This document shows, one piece after another, positions 6,471-14,330 of a stretch of DNA of 35,619 nucleotides (within the stretch, counting starts at the first letter, position 1; the number at the start of each line of letters is the position of its first letter). Source of the DNA: an uncultured Gammaproteobacteria bacterium. GTDB lineage: Bacteria; Pseudomonadota; Gammaproteobacteria; Arenicellales; Poriferihabitantaceae. The stretch covers positions 1-35,619 of the forward strand of contig CALKKV010000069.1 of the NCBI GenBank assembly GCA_937992195.1. Reading direction: 5' to 3'. The position numbers were made by a program, and so were the translations under genes. The notes under the pieces are model-generated. The model made no database searches and was not told the origin of the DNA. It saw only the letters and a program-made list of their open reading frames with translations.

Positions 6471-8051
6471 ATGCAAAGCAATCGGAACATTCTCTTTATA
6501 ATGTGCGATCAGCTTAGGCAAGACTATCTGTCTTGCTACGGTCACCAGACTCTATCGACACCTAATATCGATAGTCTTGCAAAGCGCGGCGTGAGGTTCA
6601 CCCAGGCCTATTGTCAGGCTCCGCTATGCGGCCCTTCACGCGCAAGTTTCTACTCCGGAAGATATCAATCCAGCCATGGCGTCATGGGAAATAATGACGC
6701 TACCCAGCTAGGTGAGAAATTGATGGCCGATTATCTGAAACCACTGGGTTATCGATCCGCCGTGGTCGGAAAATCACATAATACAAAGAGCCAGGATGAT
6801 TTAAAGCTTGCTCATGTTGATCTCAATTCAGACTATGCCCTCGCCGCCTCCAGCGGTGGGTTTGAACCCTATGAATGGCATGAAGGTTTGTTCCCCGACC
6901 CGGTATTGCCGGAGCGACAAGGGTATACAGATTATTTAAAATCGTTAGGCTACAGCGAATCGAACCCGTGGGACAAGTGTGCTAACAGTAGCGTCGACCA
7001 GGATGGAAATCTCCACTCTGGTTGGTCGCTGCAAAGCGCAAAATATCCTGCAGCTATACCCGAAGAGCACTCGGAAACCGCATTTATCACTCGACGCGCA
7101 ATGGATTTTATGCGGGAAAGCAAGGAACAATCATGGTGTCTTCACTTAAGCTACATCAAACCACATTGGCCGTTGATTGCTCCTGCCCCTTATCACAATA
7201 TGTATACCGCCGCAGATATACAACCGTTGATAAGTGGTGAATCCGATAGACAAGCTTCGCATCCCGTTGTACGCGCATTTATGCAGCAAGAATACAGTCA
7301 GTCGTATCAAGATCGAGAAATGCGTGACACGGTAATTCCTGTCTATATGGGTTTGATCAAACAGATTGATGATCATCTGGGGAAATTGTTTGAGTTTATG
7401 AAATCGGCCGGAATAATTGATAACACCATGATCGTTTTTACATCTGATCACGGCGATTATCTTGGTGATCATCTTTTGGGAGAAAAAGACTTGTTTCACA
7501 ACCCCTCGGTGAAAATCCCTTTTATTGTGGTAGATCCCGATGCATCTGCGAACGCAACGCGAGGTCATGAACGCGACGAACTGGTCGAAGCGATTGATCT
7601 TCTTCCAACCTTTGTAGAATTTGCCGGAGGAGAAGTTTCTCAGGAAAGAATGGAAGGACGTTCATTACTACCGGTGTTGAAGTCAAAAGCCCCTGCGAAA
7701 AGCTGGCGATCATTTAGCGTCAGCGAAATTGACTACTCGGAGAGAGGGGCTAGAGAAATTCTGGGAATCGAACCATATGAGTGCCGAGCAACGATGATCG
7801 TAACTCGTGAATGGAAATACGTTTATTACGCAGGTTTCCCAGATCAGCTCTTTGATCTGCAAAACGATCCGGATGAGCTTACGGATCTCGGAGAGTCTGC
7901 CGAAACTCAAACAGTCCGCCAACAGCTGTTTGAGTTGTTATTTAAATGGAAATATTCTTTAAAAACTCGGGTAGGCGTCAGCTTCCAGCATCTGCAAGGT
8001 CAAACCCCTGCGCGAGATGAGCAACATGGCATCATTATCGGCCGTAGATAA
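6471..8051 (+). CDS. Sulfatase-family hydrolase, possibly phosphonate monoester hydrolase-like
   Basis: A 526-residue alkaline-phosphatase-superfamily hydrolase. The formylglycine motif CGPSR (Cys53 to Arg57) is intact, so the enzyme needs Cys-to-formylglycine maturation; no maturase gene is in the window. Metal ligands are visible in MCDQ (Asp13-Gln14) and in the later SDHGDYLGDH segment. The C-terminal half (SVSEIDYS, ECRATMIVTREWKYV, LFDLQNDPDELTDLG) recalls phosphonate monoester hydrolases and phosphodiesterases of the PMH group, which also use DQ rather than DD at the first metal site, so the substrate may be a phosphonate or phosphate diester as well as a sulfate ester. No signal peptide: cytosolic. 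It faces the Rieske oxygenase gene tail to tail. Confidence 0.85.
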   Translation: MQSNRNILFIMCDQLRQDYLSCYGHQTLSTPNIDSLAKRGVRFTQAYCQAPLCGPSRASFYSGRYQSSHGVMGNNDATQLGEKLMADYLKPLGYRSAVVGKSHNTKSQDDLKLAHVDLNSDYALAASSGGFEPYEWHEGLFPDPVLPERQGYTDYLKSLGYSESNPWDKCANSSVDQDGNLHSGWSLQSAKYPAAIPEEHSETAFITRRAMDFMRESKEQSWCLHLSYIKPHWPLIAPAPYHNMYTAADIQPLISGESDRQASHPVVRAFMQQEYSQSYQDREMRDTVIPVYMGLIKQIDDHLGKLFEFMKSAGIIDNTMIVFTSDHGDYLGDHLLGEKDLFHNPSVKIPFIVVDPDASANATRGHERDELVEAIDLLPTFVEFAGGEVSQERMEGRSLLPVLKSKAPAKSWRSFSVSEIDYSERGAREILGIEPYECRATMIVTREWKYVYYAGFPDQLFDLQNDPDELTDLGESAETQTVRQQLFELLFKWKYSLKTRVGVSFQHLQGQTPARDEQHGIIIGRR

Positions 8052-8083
8052 GTTTAAACGCAGAGGTCGTAAATCCTGTGTAT

Positions 8084-9223
8084 TTACTTTTCAACCTCCC
8101 CACCCACAGCCTCCATTACCATGTTCTGAAAGTGATGCACTGCATGTTCTGAAAGCTCGGTCTTGCCTTTATCCACCATAAACCGCCCTTGATTATAACC
8201 TTTTGAGCCTAGGCCTCGTTGCACACTCTCGCACAAAGAAATGTCTTCTGGCTGCAAAATATCCCTTTGATAATCCATCGCATCTTTAAGCTGCTTGCTC
8301 GGCGTTTTTGTTGGAATAAACCAATCCTGAAACTCTACTGTGCCGTCAACACCATCCGGGTTCATCTGTAACACTGACAGATTCGCTTCTCCAGGATAGA
8401 TCCATATTGTCAGATTTGGCCATAAAAACCAGCCAGCGTAACCAAAATCAACATCTCCCTTTTCAAACTGAAACGCCTTATTGTTTAATGATTTTGGCGC
8501 GTCAGAAATTTGTGCCGAATAAATTCCTTTGGTTTCGGTGCGATAGCTGTCCATATCGACTAAGTCCACAAAATCTTTATGGGCGACATGGCAGTGATAG
8601 CATTCGAGAAAATTATCCACCATCACTTTCCAGTTACTCTTGACGTCAAAACGATCTCTTTGAGCAAACACCAGATCATCCACATTCGGACAGTAGGTTC
8701 GAATTTCCTGTTCCAGCTTACCACTAGAGTCCTTTAACGATACTGCGTGTGGATCCAGATTAATGAACACAAGGCCACAAAATATCTCCAGCTGAACCGA
8801 TTTTAGCGTGAAGTCACTCTTATTGAACTCCGCAACATTCTCCGAGTTTCTAGCTGCTTTCAGTTTGCCATCAAAATCGTAGGCCCATGCGTGATAAGGG
8901 CAGACGATAATATTGGTTTTACCTTCACCGGACAGCAGCTCATGCCCGCGGTGTAAACAAACATTATAAAATGCTTTTAGTTCTCCCGCCTTAGTCTTAA
9001 TTACGAAAATACTCTGCTCGTGAATCTTGACCGTTATAAACTCCCCAGCAGACTGCAGTTGACTGACGTGGCCAACATAACACCAGTTTCTATAGAAAAT
9101 GCTTTCTTTCTCTAATTCATAAATTGTACTATCCGTGTAGAACCGAGCCGGCATTGTGTAGGATTGTTCTGGCCGCGCACAAAATGGCATGTCATCAGCG
9201 TGCTTTTTAACAGAAAGATTCAT
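8084..9223 (-). CDS. Rieske non-heme iron oxygenase, alpha subunit (quaternary-amine group)
   Basis: A 379-residue ring-hydroxylating-dioxygenase-type alpha subunit. Rieske [2Fe-2S] ligands are Cys89, His91, Cys108 and His111 (CLHRGH, CPYHAW). The mononuclear iron site NFLECYHCHVAH supplies His210 and His215. Glu207 stands where the classical dioxygenases have the bridging Asp, as in the carnitine oxygenase CntA group. The C-terminus (SLCESVQRGLGSKGYNQGRF, HAVHHFQ) resembles glycine betaine and stachydrine demethylases and choline monooxygenases, so the likely reaction is oxidative N-demethylation or cleavage of a quaternary ammonium compound. The reductase partner is not in the window. Substrate is inference; chemistry class is secure. 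Confidence 0.85.
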   Translation of the reverse strand: MNLSVKKHADDMPFCARPEQSYTMPARFYTDSTIYELEKESIFYRNWCYVGHVSQLQSAGEFITVKIHEQSIFVIKTKAGELKAFYNVCLHRGHELLSGEGKTNIIVCPYHAWAYDFDGKLKAARNSENVAEFNKSDFTLKSVQLEIFCGLVFINLDPHAVSLKDSSGKLEQEIRTYCPNVDDLVFAQRDRFDVKSNWKVMVDNFLECYHCHVAHKDFVDLVDMDSYRTETKGIYSAQISDAPKSLNNKAFQFEKGDVDFGYAGWFLWPNLTIWIYPGEANLSVLQMNPDGVDGTVEFQDWFIPTKTPSKQLKDAMDYQRDILQPEDISLCESVQRGLGSKGYNQGRFMVDKGKTELSEHAVHHFQNMVMEAVGGEVEK

Positions 9224-9472
9224 AACTACTGTAGATTTCGGGAAGAGTGTCTTTTTCAGATTATGGCACAGTCGCCAATGAGTTTTAATCGATCATCCGC
9301 GGAATTAGGTTGAAATCAGAATACCCTCAAGCAGTGCGCCTATTCATCCGAAAGTCAGCCATCAGGCAGTTGTTTTATATCGCACTTTCACCTTAAAAAC
9401 CAAAGAGTAAGACGCTCTGTTTAGCTTGTGTTCATGCTTGCTTAATGTAGAATTCAGCCATCTGGAGTTACC

Positions 9473-10138
9473 ATGATTGTTCTATGTCGTCGGGGGTTGT
9501 CGACATTCGATTTTTTCAATTCTAGACAGTCTGTTTCTCTAGCAATTGATCATCGCGTTCACTTACAATATTCTAACTTACGGATCAACTCACGTATGCT
9601 TAACACTATATCCCGTTTAATCAAAAACGGTGGCCAAAACCTGGATCAAAAATCAGAAAAACGAAGCCAAAACCTCATGGAAGCAACTGAAGTTCTTGCC
9701 AATATCGAGAAACACCTCTCGATTCTCCACCATAGAAACTTCCAACTTCGCCAGGCGATACTTGCAAAATCTGAAAGAGGGGTTGAGAAAAGGCGTTCGC
9801 AGTTTATCGCCGTTTTACGTTCATACATTCGGCTTGTGGTTTCTGAGCTACATGGACCCGTAGCCCAAACAATTAGCACCGACAAAAAGGCTCAGTACGA
9901 AGAACTGAAAAGAGAGAGTTTTAGTCAGTATGACAAGATGATTGAGAAAAGTAATTTGTCTGCCAAAAAAATGATATCGGCTGGATCGGATTACGTAAGA
10001 GAATTATTTTACATAGAAATCGAATTAAAAAAATTCCAAAAACAGGAAGAGAAACTCGTTTATCCATTGCATACCCAAGAAACTGATGATGACTGGGATG
10101 ATGACGATATTGGGCTAGATCTGTTAAGTAAAAACTAG
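9473..10138 (+). CDS. Unrecognised helical protein
   Basis: A 221-residue protein I cannot place. GGAG at 9464-9467 precedes this ATG by 5 bases, which favours it, but an inner start at 9598 would remove an odd, poorly structured first 42 residues. From residue 43 on it looks wholly helical and charged, rich in Lys, Glu and Gln (ATEVLANIEKHLSILHHRNF, KKFQKQEEKL), probably coiled coil. It ends in an acidic tail DDDWDDDDIGLD-like. No membrane segment, no cysteine motif. It stands alone, followed by nearly 900 bp without a convincing gene. Could be a horizontally acquired or lineage-specific gene. Confidence 0.5.
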   Translation: MIVLCRRGLSTFDFFNSRQSVSLAIDHRVHLQYSNLRINSRMLNTISRLIKNGGQNLDQKSEKRSQNLMEATEVLANIEKHLSILHHRNFQLRQAILAKSERGVEKRRSQFIAVLRSYIRLVVSELHGPVAQTISTDKKAQYEELKRESFSQYDKMIEKSNLSAKKMISAGSDYVRELFYIEIELKKFQKQEEKLVYPLHTQETDDDWDDDDIGLDLLSKN

Positions 10139-11016
10139 TACAAATCCTAACTGCCGTTAATATTAAGCAAAAGCCATATACGCCACACCGCGTTTTTACA
10201 CCACGTTTTTCCTCTCCTTCATTTGCGCCTGTGTTGTTGGCTTGACACTCCTTGACACACAGTTTTTGAACAGCGTCCGTTAATAGTCCGTCACCCCAGC
10301 AAATCACTGCAGCTCCATACTGAACCGCTTCAGCACGCATATCCATAAATTCATTGCGGAGCGTTTAAATTGACGCTCAGGGACTAGAAAATCGCCTTTC
10401 GGACAGCTCTACTGGCTTCATGAAACGCAACAGTCCGCCATTTCATTTTACTTACTTTCCTCCCCAAGTTAGCGTTGCCAGGCAGTGGCAACGTAGAACA
10501 ACCTACGTTATCTCAGAGGCAACCGCTAGTTGCGTCTAATCATCGCTAGTATGGCGGTCATCTGCAACAAAGATCACCTAATACCTGCCATTGATCGCAC
10601 CAACGTTACAGAAAAACACACGTGTCCTTTATACCAACCGTCTAAAGATACTTTAGTAAACTGATCCACGGTATCGTTAACCTGCGCACTTTAGGGCATT
10701 CAGTTTCTGTTCATTCCAAAAGAGTTTCAGTAGCCCTAAATTCGGGTCAATCTTGTTCCAGTTGGACTAAATTTGTTGATTGCCCCTCCACCGGTATTCC
10801 AATTTTTGTCAACTTTTCTAGACAGCGGATCCGGAATTTATCTTTTGTGTCAGTTTCACTATTCTATGTGACTCTTTTTATCAAAACCTTTTAGATACAA
10901 ATTGTTACACGAACTTTTCCAATCATCTTCACTCTATGTACAGGTGAAAAGAATAGAATTTATTTACCAGCGGAAACTGACTGGGTTAAACATAAATTAA
11001 ATTGAAGGGTAGTAAA
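10139..11016. other. Long stretch without a convincing gene
   Basis: About 880 bp. It contains a cluster of three small hairpins at 10473-10533 and a 15-bp palindrome CTAAAG-ATA-CTTTAG at 10642-10656. Short, interrupted peptide-like frames appear on the minus strand: one from about 10346 downward (residues like AEAVQYGAAVICWGDG), and a 20-codon frame near 10455 with a good GGAGG. They look like worn remains of coding sequence, but I cannot match them to a family. The promoter of the gene at 11017 should lie at the right end. Confidence 0.45.
10473..10533. repeat. Three consecutive small inverted repeats
   Basis: CGTTGCCA-5-TGGCAACG (10473-10493), ACGTAG-6-CTACGT (10491-10508) and GCAAC-5-GTTGC (10519-10533) lie head to tail within 61 bp. 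CGCTAGT recurs at 10524 and 10544. A structured RNA, a protein-binding region or a recombination site are all possible; no neighbouring gene decides it. Confidence 0.4.
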
Positions 11017-11355
11017 TTGAGTAACAAGTCAACAGGTGCTTCTCCTGCATCGATAGACCAACTGTCACACAGTCTTGTGTCAGAATGGATCGAAAGCGAG
11101 AATATAAGTTTGCGGCCAGCCAAGAAGAAGGCATTAAAGAATGCGATTGCGGAATCTGTTCCTGCTTTTCTCGAGGTGAATAAAGATCAAGCGTTGAACC
11201 GTTATATCGAAGCGGTGAAAGCAGAAGAAAGAAGGGTTTGCCTAGAAGCAATCGCAAATATTCAAGAATCATTCCCCGGCTATGTAAGCAAGCAACGATT
11301 GCTTAATCTTTGCACTTATCCAGAAGAACATATTAAGCAAGAAACGATGAACTAG
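11017..11355 (+). CDS. Small protein of unknown function
   Basis: A 112-residue basic, helical, soluble protein I do not recognise (IDQLSHSLVSEWIESENI, RPAKKKALKNAIAESVPAFL, FPGYVSKQRLLNLCTYPEE). I begin at the TTG at 11017: AAGGG at 11005-11009 is 7 bases upstream of it and gives MSNKS. The earlier in-frame TTG at 11002 lies before that ribosome binding site. No cysteine cluster or membrane segment. It is followed by a hairpin that overlaps its stop codon and appears to be transcribed alone. Confidence 0.55.
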   Translation: MSNKSTGASPASIDQLSHSLVSEWIESENISLRPAKKKALKNAIAESVPAFLEVNKDQALNRYIEAVKAEERRVCLEAIANIQESFPGYVSKQRLLNLCTYPEEHIKQETMN

Positions 11356-11371
11356 GCTGCCGCAAGCCTAG
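11352..11371 (+). terminator. Hairpin overlapping the stop codon of the small gene
   Basis: CTAGGCT, a 6-base loop, AGCCTAG: a perfect 7-bp stem that includes the TAG stop at 11353-11355. No T run follows, so it is a weak terminator or an mRNA-end stabiliser. Confidence 0.4.
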
Positions 11372-11537
11372 TCTAGACTGAATATGTGTCTTTGTCTGAG
11401 TGCGGCACCCAGTTGCGATGGTGTCTGTACTCCAATTTTGTACCAGATATAAGGAGGAACTATCCTCAAAATTACGGTCGAAGTTAAAGTCAGTAACTAT
11501 TCATGCCCATTTCGGCATCGTCTGTTTAGGAGAACAA

Positions 11538-11750
11538 ATGAGCCAAGCTAACGTCGGCGCTGCCGACAGAATCATTCGTATCGTTGCTGGAGCCGCGCTG
11601 GTTTCCGGTCCTTATCTGTTGACCTCACTTCCCGTCTGGGACAGTGACTCCCTAAGAATTGCGATCCAAGTGGTGGGAGCAGTCATCGCATTCACAGGCA
11701 TATTCGGGTTTTGCGCGATTTATAAGCTATTCCGCCACAAAACCAATTAG
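11538..11750 (+). CDS. DUF2892 (YgaP-type) small membrane protein
   Basis: A 70-residue inner-membrane protein. The start at 11538 follows AGGAG (11529-11533) by 4 bases, and MSQANVGAADRIIRIVAGAAL is the typical DUF2892 opening (N-x-G-x-x-DRxxRxxxG). Two hydrophobic segments follow (about residues 14-30 and 41-60), the second ending FGFCAIYKLFRHKTN; the family usually has this G-x-C-x-xY-x-L-F ending. In other bacteria DUF2892 is fused to or beside rhodanese domains (YgaP), and a role in sulfur or redox handling is suspected. The rhodanese in this window is 8 kb away, so no link is claimed. The frame is open further upstream but without a ribosome binding site. Confidence 0.85.
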   Translation: MSQANVGAADRIIRIVAGAALVSGPYLLTSLPVWDSDSLRIAIQVVGAVIAFTGIFGFCAIYKLFRHKTN

Positions 11751-11826
11751 TCTCTACGACCATGGTCTCACCATAGTAGAAGCGGATTGATTATTTGCAT
11801 GCTAAGCAGGCCAACACTTTCGATAA

Positions 11827-12942
11827 TTAATTACCCTGAAATCGGTTTAAGGCCTCGCCGCTGGCAATAGCCTTTCTCGCCATATCAGCTCCTTTTGAGA
11901 TGCTACCTGAGAATCCAGTATGGTTTAACGCGATGGCGGCCCCATAGATAAGACTGTCCCGCATCGCCCCATCTTTATTCGATAGTGCATCGAGACCCAC
12001 CGCCACATTACGTTCAACAATACTATCAAGCTCTTGTGAGGTCTCGAAATTCGCTTCCGCTAAAATTGCTTCTTCCTCTAAGGTAATCGGTATCATCCTC
12101 TTGTCCTGATGGATCGCGATTTCGCTGGGAGTCAGCTTATGTAGATTCATTTCCTGATCATCTGTAAAGCCGAAATACCGCGACAATTGAGACAAAGACG
12201 GTATACATCCACCTTCCACACCGCGCACTACCGCGGCACTATCAAAACCAGCCTGTTTAGCCAAAGCAGCATAAACGGGTGGATATGCCTTATGCACAAA
12301 ACCTGTCAGAAGATGTGTCCGCTCTTTACCTGCTATTGGTTTTAACACCACCTCAAGTGTGGATAGACAAGTGCGTTTCACCATTTGATCCCTAAGTGGA
12401 ATCAAATCGTGTAATTCTGCTAAATACTGAGATTGATCAAGATAACACCACCCTAGTTTAGACAGAGATGACGCACCCTGTTTGACATCATCGTTCACCA
12501 CCTTGCCTGCCATTTTCAAAACACGGTGTGGTGTAATGCCATATTTTGGACCTGCCTTTTCAACGCCATGACAATATGCTGGCAAACCACAAGATGCAAT
12601 AACAGCTGGTAGAAAAGGTAGCGCTGTCAACCCTCTGACAAAACCGTTGAACGGATCGCTTATCGCTAAAACATCATCCTGCTCCGAGATCACAGAATCA
12701 ACCGATCGACATAAAGCCTTCAACGCACCAGCATTTTCTGCATCTGTCTCTCTTTTCATGCGTAACGCAATCAAAAATATGGCACTCCTGACAGGATCAA
12801 CCGCCTTTTCTAAAATTAGTGACAGCGCATCTTCGGCCTGCTCCTGGTTAAGCGACTTGCTGAGCTCCGGTCCTGTCGCGACAAGTTGCAGGTAGCTTCG
12901 CATTCGCTCCATCGCGGGCACTTCGCATTTCTTCTCGCTCAA
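11827..12942 (-). CDS. TrpD2/YbiB-like protein (anthranilate phosphoribosyltransferase fold)
   Basis: A 371-residue member of the glycosyltransferase family 3 / TrpD fold: an N-terminal helical domain (about 10-85) then the larger alpha/beta domain. It is divergent: the TrpD signature around KHGNRxxSSxxGSAD is replaced by CHGVEKAGPKYGITPHRVL, arguing against tryptophan synthesis. It keeps the late landmarks LTGFVHKAYPPVYAALAKQ, VVRGVEGGCIPSL and a C-terminal ALNHTGFSGSISKGADMARKA. TrpD2/YbiB proteins share this fold but bind nucleic acid rather than make tryptophan, and this could be one of them. It begins 6 bases after the stop of the preceding gene, with which it surely forms an operon. The reaction is unknown. 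Confidence 0.75.
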   Translation of the reverse strand: MSEKKCEVPAMERMRSYLQLVATGPELSKSLNQEQAEDALSLILEKAVDPVRSAIFLIALRMKRETDAENAGALKALCRSVDSVISEQDDVLAISDPFNGFVRGLTALPFLPAVIASCGLPAYCHGVEKAGPKYGITPHRVLKMAGKVVNDDVKQGASSLSKLGWCYLDQSQYLAELHDLIPLRDQMVKRTCLSTLEVVLKPIAGKERTHLLTGFVHKAYPPVYAALAKQAGFDSAAVVRGVEGGCIPSLSQLSRYFGFTDDQEMNLHKLTPSEIAIHQDKRMIPITLEEEAILAEANFETSQELDSIVERNVAVGLDALSNKDGAMRDSLIYGAAIALNHTGFSGSISKGADMARKAIASGEALNRFQGN

Positions 12943-12948
12943 TTTTTA

Positions 12949-13359
12949 TTACTCCGGACCACCCTGCCACAACAACTCATACCCTAACTCCCAAGATTGA
13001 TCACAAAATGTAGCTAAAGCAGAAAACTTTTCCTTAAAAACCACATCCGCATGGGATTTTTCATGCTGATCGAATGATCTCCAGTAAGTCACAATCGCAA
13101 CGTCTCCAGAATCCACTATCGAACTACCATCTTCTCTAGTTGTACTCCCGGTCATGGATCCTTCATTTGAAATAAACCCGGCATTTTTAAATACCTGGCC
13201 AGCGATAAATCCACCTGTATCATCGCCGTAAGTATTTTTAACGACATTGCACATCTCCCCAAGCGCCATCTCAACGTCATCAATTGTGACGCCTTCTCTT
13301 AATTTAACGACGTTAAATAGCATCACGGAATCAAAGGGTATTTCTACATTTCCAAACAT
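12949..13359 (-). CDS. Dimeric alpha-beta-barrel-like protein (unknown function)
   Basis: A 136-residue soluble protein. I start at the ATG at 13359, which has GAG 8 bases upstream; an earlier TTG at 13371 has no ribosome binding site. The pattern of strands (VMLFNVVKLREGV, GGFIAGQVFKNAGF, DVAIVTYWRSFDQHEKSHAD, then CDQSWELGYELLWQG) is like antibiotic-biosynthesis-monooxygenase or heme-degrading-type barrels, especially the YWRSFDQHEKSHAD segment, a counterpart of the xWxSxxaxxaHxx motif. There is no clear catalytic residue, so I name only the fold. It is first in a two-gene unit with the TrpD2-like gene 6 bases downstream. Confidence 0.6.
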   Translation of the reverse strand: MFGNVEIPFDSVMLFNVVKLREGVTIDDVEMALGEMCNVVKNTYGDDTGGFIAGQVFKNAGFISNEGSMTGSTTREDGSSIVDSGDVAIVTYWRSFDQHEKSHADVVFKEKFSALATFCDQSWELGYELLWQGGPE

Positions 13360-13463
13360 GTTGTTTCTCAAAAATATGATCGACCAAGGATACGGGAAAC
13401 AACTAATTCAAACCAATACCCAATCCTGCAAGTCAGCCTACCCAAAGTGAGTAGAACGCTCGC

Positions 13464-14216
13464 TCAAAAATCTACTAAAACGGATGCCCCCAGTTCGAAC
13501 GCCGGCTCTTGTTTCGCCATAGAGATGGTCACAATCGTTACTCGGTCCCGAATCTCTATCGTCTTCACGATTCCAGACACTCTCACATCGCCGACGCTAA
13601 GACTTACTTCTTCAGATAAAAAGGGAACAGGCTCTTGCCCTCCCTCTACTCGGACAACAACCTCTCGAGCATTTCCAGCAAACACAATCATCGGCGCAGT
13701 ATATGATGAATGATTGATACTTTGTCCTTCTGAAACATTCAACGAGACGACCATACCCGCAACTGGAGCAACAATCTGGCTCTTCGCTTTTCTTTCTTCT
13801 GCATCCGTCAGTGCCGCCCGGGCTGCGGAAACACCGGCGGTTTTTCGCAACACGTCTAATCTAGCCAAGTTGAAGTCAGCACGTGAAGTGGAACCCTCAT
13901 CATAAAGAGACTTGGTCTCTTCAAACACACGCGTTGATGCCTGAAGTTCTGCCTCAGCCAGTTTCAAGAAATCCTCTCGCGCAGTGATATGAGCATCCAG
14001 ACTCTCTGAATTCAAGGACAGCAAAAGGGTTCCCGCCAAGACTCTCTCCCCTTCTTTTGCCGCAATCCCTTCAACAATTCCATCTACGCCGGTTGACAGC
14101 GCAAAAATATTGACATATTCAACCCGCCCCGTAAGACTGTCGGCAAATACTGACGGTGTGCAGAAGAAGAATATTGCGAGAAAACTCGAAAAGAGTCGAA
14201 TAATTTTTGTATACAT
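13464..14216 (-). CDS. Periplasmic adaptor (membrane-fusion / HlyD-like) protein
   Basis: A 250-residue exported adaptor protein of the RND/HlyD type. I start at 14216, giving MYTKIIRLFSSFLAIFFF with a signal peptide cut after SVFA; the frame continues upstream only from a TTG without a ribosome binding site. Order: the first half of the lipoyl/barrel-sandwich domain (STGVDGIVEGIAAKEGERVLAGTLLLSL), a helical hairpin (about residues 65-130, heptad-like), the second lipoyl half (IVAPVAGMVVSLNVSEGQSI), and a beta-barrel end. It is shorter than usual (350-400) and ends without the membrane-proximal domain. No RND pump, ABC transporter or outer-membrane channel is adjacent, so the partner is unknown. 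Confidence 0.8.
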   Translation of the reverse strand: MYTKIIRLFSSFLAIFFFCTPSVFADSLTGRVEYVNIFALSTGVDGIVEGIAAKEGERVLAGTLLLSLNSESLDAHITAREDFLKLAEAELQASTRVFEETKSLYDEGSTSRADFNLARLDVLRKTAGVSAARAALTDAEERKAKSQIVAPVAGMVVSLNVSEGQSINHSSYTAPMIVFAGNAREVVVRVEGGQEPVPFLSEEVSLSVGDVRVSGIVKTIEIRDRVTIVTISMAKQEPAFELGASVLVDF

Positions 14217-14330
14217 ATATCTGGAGTTATGCAGTAAACAGGAATCAAGTGTAATAACAGACGTTCTTGTAAAGATTGGTAGCGGGTTTATCAATCTAAG
14301 AGTATTGACGGGTGAGGAACACAAGATCTT

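Noticed and set aside
9921..10346. 141-codon minus-strand frame overlapping the end of the helical gene
   Set aside because: Overlaps the gene at 9473 heavily, no good ribosome binding site, and composition changes abruptly after about 60 codons; at most a worn fragment.
10393..10455. 20-codon minus-strand frame with a good GGAGG (MKWRTVAFHEAS...)
   Set aside because: Stops after 20 codons and matches no family I know; mentioned only as possible debris.
10473..10533. Integron attC-like recombination site
   Set aside because: The hairpins lack properly placed RYYYAAC and GTTRRRY core sites, and there is no integrase or cassette array.
11827..12942. Tryptophan-pathway trpD
   Set aside because: The substrate loop is changed and no trp gene is nearby; TrpD2-like is safer.
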